Assembly: GCA_963457665.1 (NCBI GenBank)
Contig: OY735215.1
Span: forward strand, 30,827,318-30,891,317
DNA: 64,000 nucleotides
Origin: Thysanoteuthis rhombus
Taxonomy: Eukaryota; Mollusca; Cephalopoda; Oegopsida; Thysanoteuthidae
Direction of reading: 5' to 3'
In this document: one piece after another, positions 54,640 to 64,000 of the stretch
Numbering within the stretch: the stretch's first letter is position 1
Layout of the letters: each line of letters begins with the position of its first letter
Program-made: the position numbers and the translations under genes
The notes under the pieces: model-generated
Told to the model about the DNA's origin: nothing
Seen by the model: the letters and a program-made list of their open reading frames with translations, nothing else
Database searches by the model: none

Positions 54640-56130
54640 GTAACTGCTGAAAAGGCACCAAGACAAAAAACATCAGTCAAAAGGATAGCAGTACAGTGCG
54701 GACTACTGCAATTTACAGTCAAAAGGCATCAGTCAAAAGGAGAACACACGCTAATTATGAATATTTCAATTGAATTCGTACTATTTAAATAATTAAATTA
54801 ATTTCTTAAATTCAGGTGATTAAATGTTTTATTGGGATTCTTTTTTTTATATTTTGTGCAATATGTCCCAGGGAAAATTAGTGATTATTAATTTGAATAA
54901 TAAAATGAGTAATACTTTTATTTGAAATAAGTAATATTTTAAGGTATTTTTCTAGAACTATTGAAGCAATAACTGTTAATCTTTGCTTTGAAATGGTTAT
55001 ATGGGTCATACGAATTCTCTAAAAGGTATAGTTTTTGATTAAAAGGTATAATCATGTCTTTATCAGATTTTGCCGCCGTAGAGTCGTAAAATTAGTAAAA
55101 AGGTTTTAATTTCATATTTGCGGTAAAATATTTTGTTTGGTTATACCTTATTAAAAAAACATATTTTTTCAGATCCTACATGAAATCAAAACTTTTGATA
55201 CTTTCAATTTTTTTTTAATATGGAAAAGATGTTTGGTTTCACTATCACAAAAAGTGAAACTGAATCATAATGAAATGGTACGTTAACAGATATAACGAAA
55301 GATAAATCAATTTCAGCTTTTAAGATTAAGAGTAAAAACTTTATTCGAAGATTAGAAAGTAACAAAAAGACGTTGAAACGATTTATTCAGCTATCTTCTG
55401 AATATTCAAGATTCTTAACTTGAACAACGAGAATTTGTTGACACCCATTATACCATGTTGTTATCATATTTTGTTGATAAAAGGCCGATGTTATAAAAAT
55501 GACGGAAGATCAACTGATTTTGAGTGACTTTTTCATGGATGGAAAAAGTGTCCATTGGATCAAATAAAAAAGAATTATCTAAAGCTTAAACAGGTGATAA
55601 AAAGCTATTGTCTTCCTTTTAAGCAAAAAAAGAATCAACTTATTTAACATGTAAAGGTTTATCGCAGACTCAACTCATTTTCTCTATTTTGCCAAAGTCA
55701 TTACAGGCATCATTATTTTCAATTAAAAGATATATTCAAACATATTCATTTGATATAAATACAAAATGAAATGGGAACATTTTAATTCTTTCAATTTTTT
55801 TTAACTCTGCGATTTCATATGGCAGTGAAATCTGATAAAGACATATGTATATCTTTCAACTGAGAACTATAGTTTTTAAAGACTCCGTTTGACTTTGGGG
55901 GTTTATTAAAAGCTAAGAATTGCATATTACTTATTTTAGTTGTAAAAAAAATGGCCCAGAATATTAATCTATTTCAAAAGTACTACTTATTTCATTACTT
56001 AAATTAGATATTAGTACAGATTCAGTAATAATATTCGTACCACAGCGTTGACATTCTGAACTGATGCCTTTTAACTTGCAGTATTCCGTACTACACTGTT
56101 CAGACTGATGACTTCGTGTTGATGCCTTTA
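54640..56130. mobile_element. Long inverted-arm (foldback-like) element, copy I
   Basis: The left arm contains ACTGCAATTTACAGTCAAAAGGCATCAGT (54712-54738, in parts CAAAAGGCATCAGT). The right arm, inverted, contains ACTGATGCCTTTTAACTTGCAGTA at 56060-56083. Inner pairs include TCTTTATCAGATTTTGCCGC (55056-55075) against GGCAGTGAAATCTGATAAAGA (55822-55842). Arms are roughly 350-450 bp and decayed. The interior at 55330-55570 matches 59630-59880. Total about 1.5 kb. No transposase was recognised. Confidence 0.68.
55018..55176. repeat. Family M terminal segments inside the long element
   Basis: TCTCTAAAAGGTATAG at the left and an inverted AT-rich end near 55150-55176 correspond to the MITE at 36805-37067. 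Confidence 0.55.
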
Positions 56131-57019
56131 GACTTGGATTCATCTGAGAAATACACCTCACACGCCCGACAAAAATCCAAATTCGAATTCTTAGCCCAAT
56201 CCAGTCAATTTAGCATTGAAACCAGACATAAGTGTTGACAGGTTATTTGCGGGTATATTTCGGTCTTTGATGACAGGACTTCAAAAGTCACAGATCGACA
56301 CATTCGGTAACAGTGGGGGCGCTTGGTGTGCTGTCAACACTTTTCATAGGCCCTGGGTATACGCATGTGTAAACTCATGTATACATTCGCATCGTCACGT
56401 CTTTTGAAAACGTATATCTTCTTAAAAGTACATTACACCTGCGGTCGAAAATAGTAAAAAAAATAAAATCGTTCAAGTAAACACTTTTTGGTCTCTCCTC
56501 CAATTTCAATCCTTTCTTGTCATTTAAACTGAATCTCTCTTTATCTCTCTTCCTCTCATTCGTTCTTAAATTTTCCCTAGTATTTTTTTTTCAATTTATT
56601 TGTTTATTTTCTCTCTTACATTTATTTTGTTTCTCCTCTCGTTCCAGACACTTTTCAAATATTAGAAACCTTCTCTCCCCGAAAAGTGCACAATTATCAC
56701 CGAAATCATGAACCTCCTGACCTTAGATTTTGCGTGCGTTATCCAATTTTCTTTTTCATCTTCGTTGTTCCATTTCCTCAAAGAAAAAAGCTCTGCGATT
56801 TTCCCCTGTCGGATCACGTGTTATGACCCCTTTAAAATCGCTACCGCTAAAAAATACTTGTGACTACTCCCTCGCTAGCTAGTCATCATTATTGTTGTTT
56901 TAATTATAGTCATTGAGAAAATTTAGTAGAGTTATTCATGCTACTACTGCCATATCGACGATTAACACCGCCATTTTTAAACAGAGAACGAAAACAATAT
57001 TTTCAAGTGTTAATCGCCG
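56131..57019. other. No gene seen
   Basis: Pyrimidine-rich around 56490-56660. No supported feature. Confidence 0.5.
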
Positions 57020-57440
57020 TTTTCATTTTGACGTAAATAAAATGCGAGGGTGAGCAACAGGTTATAAAAATAGTCATAAAATTTTGGAGCAGATCCATGC
57101 ACAATTATCTCCCTTACGTGCTAGCTAACTGTCTACAACCACACAGTATCCCCAAAAGTTCTCTCTTCGTTCACAAGATGTCTCTAAACGTTCTCAACGA
57201 ATTATGATGATGATTTGTGGAAGGCTGGTCAATAGGTTATGAAATAAAGTCATTAGATTTTAGAGCGGTCCCATGCACAATTATCTCTGCTACGTCCTAG
57301 CTGATTGTCTACACGATAGCTCCAAAAGCTATGTCTATCCATGCGATACCTCCAAAAGTTCTCAATGAATTTCAAAGTAGTTTTGTGGGAGGGTGGGTAA
57401 TAGGCGATGGAAGATTTGAAATTTTCTAATGGATGGTCAA
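57020..57440 (+). repeat. Dispersed repeat family C, cluster 4
   Basis: Three units with GGTGAGCAACAGGTTATAA, AAATTTTGGAGCAGATCC, ATGCACAATTATCTCCCTTACG and TTCTCAATGAATTTCAAAG. It carries the GGGAGATAAT word (inverted) common in molluscan repeats. Confidence 0.78.
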
Positions 57441-57489
57441 TGTGCAGTTTGTCTAAACTCAGATTGTCTCAAATAAAGAATGTCTAAAC
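57441..57489. other. Boundary sequence between repeats C and X
   Basis: GTCTAAACTCAGATTGTCTC and AATGTCTAAACTATTAG repeat the word GTCTAAACT, also found near 52585. Confidence 0.35.
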
Positions 57490-58230
57490 TATTAGTACTA
57501 AATCTAATTTTGTCAGCTATTTTGTGGGAAAAATTGTAAACTGCAGAATCGAAATATTTTTTATTTGATACCAAGGAAATTTTCTAATTCTTATATAGTA
57601 TTTTATATCGTTAAGACACTGGAGATCGCAGAATCAATAAGAATATATTTTTTAAATACCAAATAAAATTATCTTTTTAATTCTATTTTTATGTTTTCGA
57701 AGCACTTATGATGTAAAATTAATATTTTTCATATCAAAAATTTGGATATTTACAAATGGATAGCTTTCCATGTTGATTTTCTGTAAACCTCCGATTCTAT
57801 ATATTATTCTCAGAGAAAAATTTTCCAATCTTTCTTAATAATAACACAAGAGATGTTAACGATGAAATCTTTCAACATGTTTCAATTTTATGAAATCACA
57901 CCTGGAAAAAAACAAATGTTTGCGTTTTAAAGAGATCCGTCCTTGATTAAATTTAATCGATTTAATTCAAACCAATAAAATATATTTTTTTTAATCCCAG
58001 GATATTATAAATTTTTAATTCTTATATTTTAAATTGTTAAAACTCTGGAAATCTCAAAATCAATAAAGTAAGAATTCGTAAAACCAAAATTTTACAGCAG
58101 ATATTTTTTTTCTTTTGTAAAAACAAAAAGTGTATACAAACATTATTATTATAAGTACTAAATCAGAAATTGCCAACAATTTCGAGTAAAAATATCGGGA
58201 GTTGCAATATAAACTGTTAAAACTAATTAT
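57490..58230 (+). repeat. Dispersed repeat family X, copy 3 plus a partial tandem copy
   Basis: 57490-57830 follows copy 1 closely (GGAGATCGCAGAATCAATAA, CGAAGCACTTATGATGTA, ATTTACAAATGGATAGCTTTCC, CCTCCGATTCTATA). 58010-58230 repeats the first part (CTGGAAATCTCAAAATCAATAA, GTACTAAATCAGAAATTGCC). Confidence 0.75.
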
Positions 58231-58539
58231 TGAGTTAAATAGATATCTTTAGATTTTTAAAGCTTAAATTCATTTTTAGTTATACAAAGATTAGAAAAAT
58301 TAATCGAAACAGTTTTAAATTATATATCATTGTTTGTTTCAGTCATTTTTTTTTTATCAGGTCTCATAGACTTGCTTAACATCTCTATTTTCTCCGTGGA
58401 AAAATACGTTTTACCCCAACCTAAAAAAAAAACGAATCAAAATACTTAATTTTTTAAAGTTGTCAAAATATTAGAATATCTTAAATTTTGAAACAGGATG
58501 TCAGAAATCGAAATGGAAAGAAAATGAGCTGACAGTAAT

Positions 58540-60110
58540 CAGAATGCAAACAGTGTGGTACGGACAACTGTAAGGTACAATGTTGATCGGTCAAAAGGCA
58601 TCAGTCGAGAATGTCAACACTGTACAGTAGTACGAATGTTTCAATTTAATTTGCACTAATTGAGTAATTTGGATTTTTTAAAATGAATATAAGGTTTTAT
58701 CGAGATTTTATTTTCTATTTCGTATCATGTGTCGTAGAAAGAATAAGCAATAATTAATTTATTTTTTCTCAATTTAAGTAATAAATTTAAATGAAATAAT
58801 TGATGTTAGTACAATTTTTTAGTTTTAAAACAAGTAATACCCGTTAATTTTTGCTTTTACGTGGCACAGAAAGTCTCTAAAAATATGTTTTTTTATTAAA
58901 GGGTATGATTGTGTCTTTATCTGATTTTACCGCTATGAAATTGTAGAATTTTCGAATGGTGATTTTGAATGAATAAAGGTTTTCAGTTCATGATTGAATC
59001 AATATCTGATGAAAATGTTGTCTGTTTATAATTTTTAATTAAAAATTATACTTTTTAGAGAGTATGTATGAATGACTTGATCAAGAAATGAATTCAGTTG
59101 ACTTTTAAATGTTTTAAAGACCATCAACTCAAATCATTTACTAAAATTAGACCGAAAAAATCGGCAATGGTTCCTAAATATCAAAGGGAAGTAATTGATT
59201 ACGCTGACGTCCACTGGTTATTACTGATATTGAATTTAGTTATATAGGATATGGTTAGGATGAGGGTTGCAAGTTACAAGCACTATCCATAGGCATTAAA
59301 CTATAGAAAATATGAATCTAGCCAAGCAAGAATATACACTGGGAAGCAACAAATAATAAAACTTCATTCATTTTTTTGTTGTTGTTGTTACCTCTGACTC
59401 TCCAGATATACAAATTTAGTTTGATAATTATTTTTTAAAAAAGTTTGTTGTCTAACCTCAAAACAATACTAATCCTCAAGTATATACTTCATAATTACTT
59501 CCTTTCAATATTTAGTTTCCGAATCAAGAGCAAATCCTTTTAAATGATTCGTAAAAAGACCTGTGGGGCATGATGGTTCTTGCGCAGATCTTTTTCGAAA
59601 AAGCTTTACGAAAGATGAACCAATTTTAGATTCTAAAATTAAATTATTCACACCTGATCCGAAGACGTAAAAACTTACAAAAAGATATTGAAACGATTTT
59701 GTTATCCATCCTTTGAATATTCAAGATTCTTAACTTGTGTTGGCCCATTGCTGTCAGATTTTAATTTCGTTGATGAAATGGAGATGTTATAAGGATGAAG
59801 TGAAGATGAACAGCTTTTGAGCACTTTTTTGAGGCGTGGAAGAGTTATCATCAAAGCAATAAATGGAAGGGAAAAAGTATAATTGAAAACCTATAAAGAG
59901 GAAATTAATAAAAAGTTAAAGCCTTTGAGAAGTGAGAAAGACGTAACTTTCATGAAACACTTTCAAGTTGATACTCGAAGTCAATTCAAATCATTTATTT
60001 TATCAAGGTTACGCAGTTCAAGCATGGTATCTATATCTAAAAAAAGAAGATATCACAGAATTACACAAAAATATACAACAAAGAAGAGCAACGAAAATGG
60101 TCCCTGAACT
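58540..60110 (+). mobile_element. Long inverted-arm element, copy II (partial)
   Basis: Collinear with copy I: CAAAAGGCATCAGT (58597-58610), AATATGTT..GGTATGATTGTGTCTTTATCTGATTTTACCGC near 58880-58935 (in parts), family-M ends at 58871 and 59063, then CGAAAGATGAACCAATTTTAG near 59605 and GAATATTCAAGATTCTTAACTTG at 59714-59736. The right arm is not visible. ORF 59883-60107 (basic, 74 residues) lies beyond the shared part and is unassigned. Confidence 0.65.
58871..59063. repeat. Family M MITE segment in copy II
   Basis: TCTCTAAAAATATG at the left and CATACTTTTTAGAGA-type right end (ATTATACTTTTTAGAGA, 59047-59063) are inverted; interior words TTTATCTGATTTTACCGC and CTGATGAAAATGTTGTCTG match the family. 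Confidence 0.65.
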
Positions 60111-62185
60111 TAAAAATCACCTTTATGAAATTGATAGCCTTTAAATTGAAACTAATTGCACTAGAAGTAAGAAGAACTAGGGGAGATGCAATAGAAACAT
60201 TAAAAAGGTACAGGAAACATACCAGCTAAAAAGTTCTTCACGATGAACAGAAGAACAAAATAAACACTTTTAGAAAAAAACTTATTCTTTCAAAGAATTA
60301 TAAACAGCCAGATCTCACTACTAGAAATATACTAATAAAAAAAATCAGTAAATAGACAAGATACAAGCACAAATATGTACATCAATTTTCCTCGCAAAAT
60401 TGTCACGTGAGACCTCATTTTAATCATACGAAAGTGTAATGTAAGGGGGATAACTCCAACAACTTAAATGTTTTATTTATAACTCGCACACGAAGCTGGG
60501 AGGTAACATTTCAAAAGAAATAATCAGGTTTTATAACATGAATTGTATTTAGTAATTAGTTATTTTAACTAAAAAGTAGGATTCATCAAACAATTCACTT
60601 TTATGTCGATTTTTACTGGTTATTGTTCTGGTAAGCAGCAAAATTATTTGGCCGAGCCAAGAATAAAATAATTTCACTATCGATGAACTTTAGTCCAATG
60701 TCTACATCTAGTCAGTTACTTGCTTACTACAGTCGGGATGTACAAGTAACATAATGAGGTGCTGAGTTGCGTAGCGGTTTCCAGTACAGAAAGTGCTCTA
60801 ATTCCTTTGGGAAAGTCATGAATCCATTCCCCCTTCTAAATAGCCAGGTAGTTGGGACCTTTTGTCCTGTAAGGTGGCCTATCCAAAATAATGTTTTACT
60901 GAAAAAAAACGAAAAAAAAAAACAACCACAGTTCGGCACAGGTTTTCAGTCTATTGATTTGAGTGTCGAAAGTTTGAGCTGATATAAAAAAAAAATAGTC
61001 TAATAAAAATAAATCAAACCATACATGTTAAAAAGGTCACAAAAAAAAGAATCCGTCAATATGGATGCGGATACTGTGGATGGAACCTTGATTGAATTAT
61101 TCTCATGATGGGAAACTGATATCAGAGAGGGGTGGGAAGACACCATCATCAACTGTAACAAACTACCTTACACCAAGCTATGTATATATATATATATATA
61201 TAGAAGAAATGATAAATATAAATAAAAACAATCTATATTTCAAAATTTCCTAATTCCAGAGCCTTCTATGTCGCAGAGCTAATAAATTAAATTTACTTTT
61301 CAAGTTTAATGCCTCATTTACAGCATGAATTTGATCTGTTTCAGTCAGTACATTTTTCAAAATGTTTGTTTAATTGACGATAGTATTTACTTTCATAGTC
61401 GTTATAAGTTCGCTAGTCTTCCTTTGAATTGAAATAAGTAATAGATATATTTGTTTAGTGAGGAGATAAAGACAATATTATGTATGCTAGATTGACAGAT
61501 GAATTTAGTGGAGATGCTAGTTTAATTATTTCTAAATATACTGAGTGAAACAGTCAAAATTTACACTGTAAATGAGACATTAAACTCATTATAAATTTGA
61601 AAGACCATAGACCTTTTATAACACAAAAGCCGGGGCCTATAATTTTCTATAATGTAATAAGTGTGTCCACATTGTAACAAATCTAATGTAAGCAGGATAG
61701 GATGGGATCCAGACCCCCACCCCACCCCCAAGTTTTTTAATTACCTTCATGATTCATGTGGAAATTAAGAGAAAACCATCTGGTTGGGAGTAGAGTAAGG
61801 CTAGTTCAGCAGGAAGACAGATATAAATATTGAATTTTTTTAAAAATGTGATACCATGCCAGAAGGTTACTTTTTGACAAAACTTAGTTGAATATATAGC
61901 AAGTGTCAAGGGAGAGCATAAATGAAAGGGAAAAAAGCAATGAGTTTCATTTATTAACGATTGAAATGTTTCTGTCAAATCCATTTCCTATACACAGTTG
62001 GTCTTGATTCAGAGAGGAGCAAATTCAACATTGATGAGTTCAGTGAATAACATTCCTCTGGGGATCTTCCTCTTTTTGTATTTAACTCTTATTTTGAGAG
62101 CCAGATTTAACATCTTGAAAATTGGGGTCCATACTCAAACCCCATTATAAGTGATCCGCCATTATACCAAACCCGATATAGCATG
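60111..62185. other. No gene seen; (TA)n at 61182-61202
   Basis: About 2 kb of AT-rich sequence. AAGGGGGATAACTCC at 60446-60460 is a GGGAGATAACT-like word. No ORF above background. Confidence 0.5.
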
Positions 62186-62186
62186 T

Positions 62187-62228
<42 letters not shown>

Positions 62229-62244
62229 CGTGTGTGTGTATGTG

Positions 62245-62287
<43 letters not shown>

Positions 62288-62347
62288 ACATATAAATATA
62301 TGCGTGTGTATATATATATGCATACATGTATATACACATATGTATAC

Positions 62348-62392
<45 letters not shown>

Positions 62393-62407
62393 TATATATA
62401 TATATTA
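62186..62407. repeat. Compound TA/TG microsatellite block
   Basis: Alternating (TA)n, (TG)n and mixed units over about 220 bp. Several false YIYI ORFs arise here. Confidence 0.96.
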
Positions 62408-63420
62408 GTGAACTATTGGGAATGAGATAAACTATAGAGCATAAGTATATGGAAACTTCATTGGTCAATTCATTAATTGACTAATTGATTAATTGGTATG
62501 CTGTACATGTTTCAGGAAGGGTTCCCATCTTTAATTGCATGTGGATACCTTTTAGTGGTTAGTAGGTTAAGTTTTCATAGTAGACAAATTTTGTATTGAA
62601 TGTTTTGCATCAAAAGGAAACATGGAAATCAAAAATGAAAATCCATGAGTCATAGTGGTGAGTCTGCACTGGAGGAATATATGGTGGTTTGGTTTTGGGG
62701 AAGTAGTAGCTGCATTTTTTGGATATTTTATTTTTTGTTGTGGTCAAAGGTGATAGGTATTCTTAATAACTTATTGTCATGGTTATTGGGAATCTAGGTC
62801 ATGGTCCAGTTTTAAGCTACTTGGGTACATCATAAGATGATATAGAGTCCATGCATATTTGTTAATATGTTAAATTGGCTATAGGTGTAAACATGCATCC
62901 ATATTCTTACAAGATGGATATCAATGATGATATAGAAGTATCAATATATCAATAGTATGTCTGTGTATATGGTGGAGTTTTAATAATTATAGGGGTGAAG
63001 CATTGGAAATTATTTATGAATATTCCGGTGATGGGCTATGGGGGATGAGGCTATCCTTAGTAATAATCAAGGTGGTGGGGTATAAAGAAGAGTGGGGCCT
63101 TGTTAAGTATGATTGAGTATCAGTTGGAAAATACATGTTGTGTAATCTTTATGGTGATTGTAGATATTTTGAAAAGTCAATATATCACATATATCTAGGT
63201 ATACATATAAAGGGGAATGAAAAAGATATTGCTACCAGTGTTTTTGTTTATACCTCTTTATTAAAAAAAATGGGCTTAAATATGTCTCTCAGATGAGTGA
63301 GTGGCTGCAGGTAAGTTCTGTCATTAATGCACTTGTCTTTATCATATAAGTGTATTCATAAAAATGATGCTCTATGTACCATGGAAAAAAAAAATATTTT
63401 TGAGGTCATCTAATCTTTAA
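62408..63420. other. No gene; plus strand strongly G- and T-biased
   Basis: By eye, G is much commoner than C on the plus strand from about 62500 to 63300 (many GGTGG, TAGGTT and GGGGATG words). No ORF or repeat family is recognised. Confidence 0.4.
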
Positions 63421-63423
63421 CAA

Positions 63424-63570
63424 ATCTTGTGTAGAAGTCTTCGCAATTAATTGAAACTTTACAACAGGTTTATGGGGATGCTAACCCAAATAGAACAACA
63501 GTTTTTGATGAGTTGTTGTAAGAAAAGTCGAGAAGACTTCAAAGATTACCCAAGAGAATGGAGACAGCCT
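63424..63570 (+). pseudogene. mariner-like transposase N-terminal fragment
   Basis: The plus strand reads SSQLIETLQQVYGDANPN near 63437-63490 then RTTVFDELL and, after a shift, KSREDFKDYPREWRQP near 63523-63570. This matches the helix-turn-helix and EGREDxxDDxRxGRP linker of mariner-type transposases. It is cut off by a TC/TA microsatellite. Confidence 0.65.
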
Positions 63571-63590
63571 CTTTCTCTCTCTCTCTCTCT

Positions 63591-63624
<34 letters not shown>
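63571..63624. repeat. Compound (TC)n(TA)n microsatellite
   Basis: About 10 TC units then about 15 AT units. Confidence 0.96.
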
Positions 63625-63627
<3 letters not shown>

Positions 63628-64000
63628 CTCCTGTTAGTAAAGTGTTGTTTTTATAGAAAAAGTGTTTGATATTTTTTTTTCTAGTAGAGCTAGTATAATC
63701 TTTATACTGATGGACACATCATGTGTTTTTTTTCATGATCCTTCAATTATCTAGTGAGCTTTGTATTTCAAAATTTCCCATTATATTTTACTTTCATTAT
63801 ATAGTTTCAGTTTATCTTCATTATGTTTTTGCTTCATTATTCGATGTATTTAGTTTAGATTCAGATTATTTCCCTTGTGTTGGGTATGATAAAATTATAG
63901 AACCATACAAAATGCATTATAAAATTATAGGACTGTAAAAAAAACGTCTTAAAACAAAGTAAATCAAATTTTAAAATAGAATACCAACCTAAAATAATAC
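63625..64000. other. No gene seen
   Basis: AT-rich end of the window; ORF 63723-63938 is hydrophobic and unrecognised. Confidence 0.4.

Overview
This 64-kb window is animal (metazoan) nuclear DNA. It is AT-rich, gene-poor and dense with decayed mobile elements and long (TA)n, (CA)n, (GA)n and (GAT)n tracts. There are no operons, Shine-Dalgarno sites or long intact ORFs. Coding sequence appears only as small exons with eukaryotic splice sites or as transposon pseudogenes. The repeat mix (5'-truncated RTE LINEs ending in GAT-rich tails, Tc1, mariner, Tigger and hAT remnants, tRNA-derived SINEs, recurrent GGGAGATAA motifs) suggests a lophotrochozoan, perhaps a mollusc such as a cephalopod. That placement is inference.

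Layout. 0-12 kb: a Ty3/Gypsy pol fragment at the left edge, an R4/Dong-like LINE, two minus-strand RTE fragments between the arms of a large inverted duplication (4.7 and 8.6 kb), a reverse transcriptase of another lineage, and a plus-strand RTE fragment. 12-22 kb: microsatellites, a Tc1-like element, a tandem hammerhead-ribozyme repeat (15.4-15.8 kb), an inverted SINE pair, more RTE, and a Tc1 copy interrupted by RTE. 22-36 kb is the only part with convincing host genes, both on the minus strand: a nanos zinc-finger exon (26.2-26.5 kb), and the last six exons of an unrecognised gene (27.3-35.6 kb) whose splice sites and reading frame agree throughout. A laminin-G-like candidate exon lies just upstream. 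36-50 kb: MITEs, a second R4-like fragment, a Tigger/pogo remnant, a hAT MITE with a perfect 8-bp target duplication, and a mariner remnant. 50-64 kb: a tandem tRNA-SINE dimer, long inverted-arm repeats (54.6-56.1 and 58.5-60.1 kb), microsatellites, and a mariner N-terminal fragment.

The most notable finding is on the minus strand at 15.43-15.81 kb. Two copies of a type I hammerhead ribozyme lie 323 bp apart. One has every conserved core base, a perfect 5-bp helix II, a GUC cleavage site and a paired helix I. The unit between them carries a tRNA-like B box. This is the organisation of a retrozyme or of a hammerhead SINE of the schistosome type: a self-cleaving unit expected to release a 323-nt RNA. 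The host genes and the mobile elements have no visible functional link. The mobile elements sit in introns and intergenic DNA.
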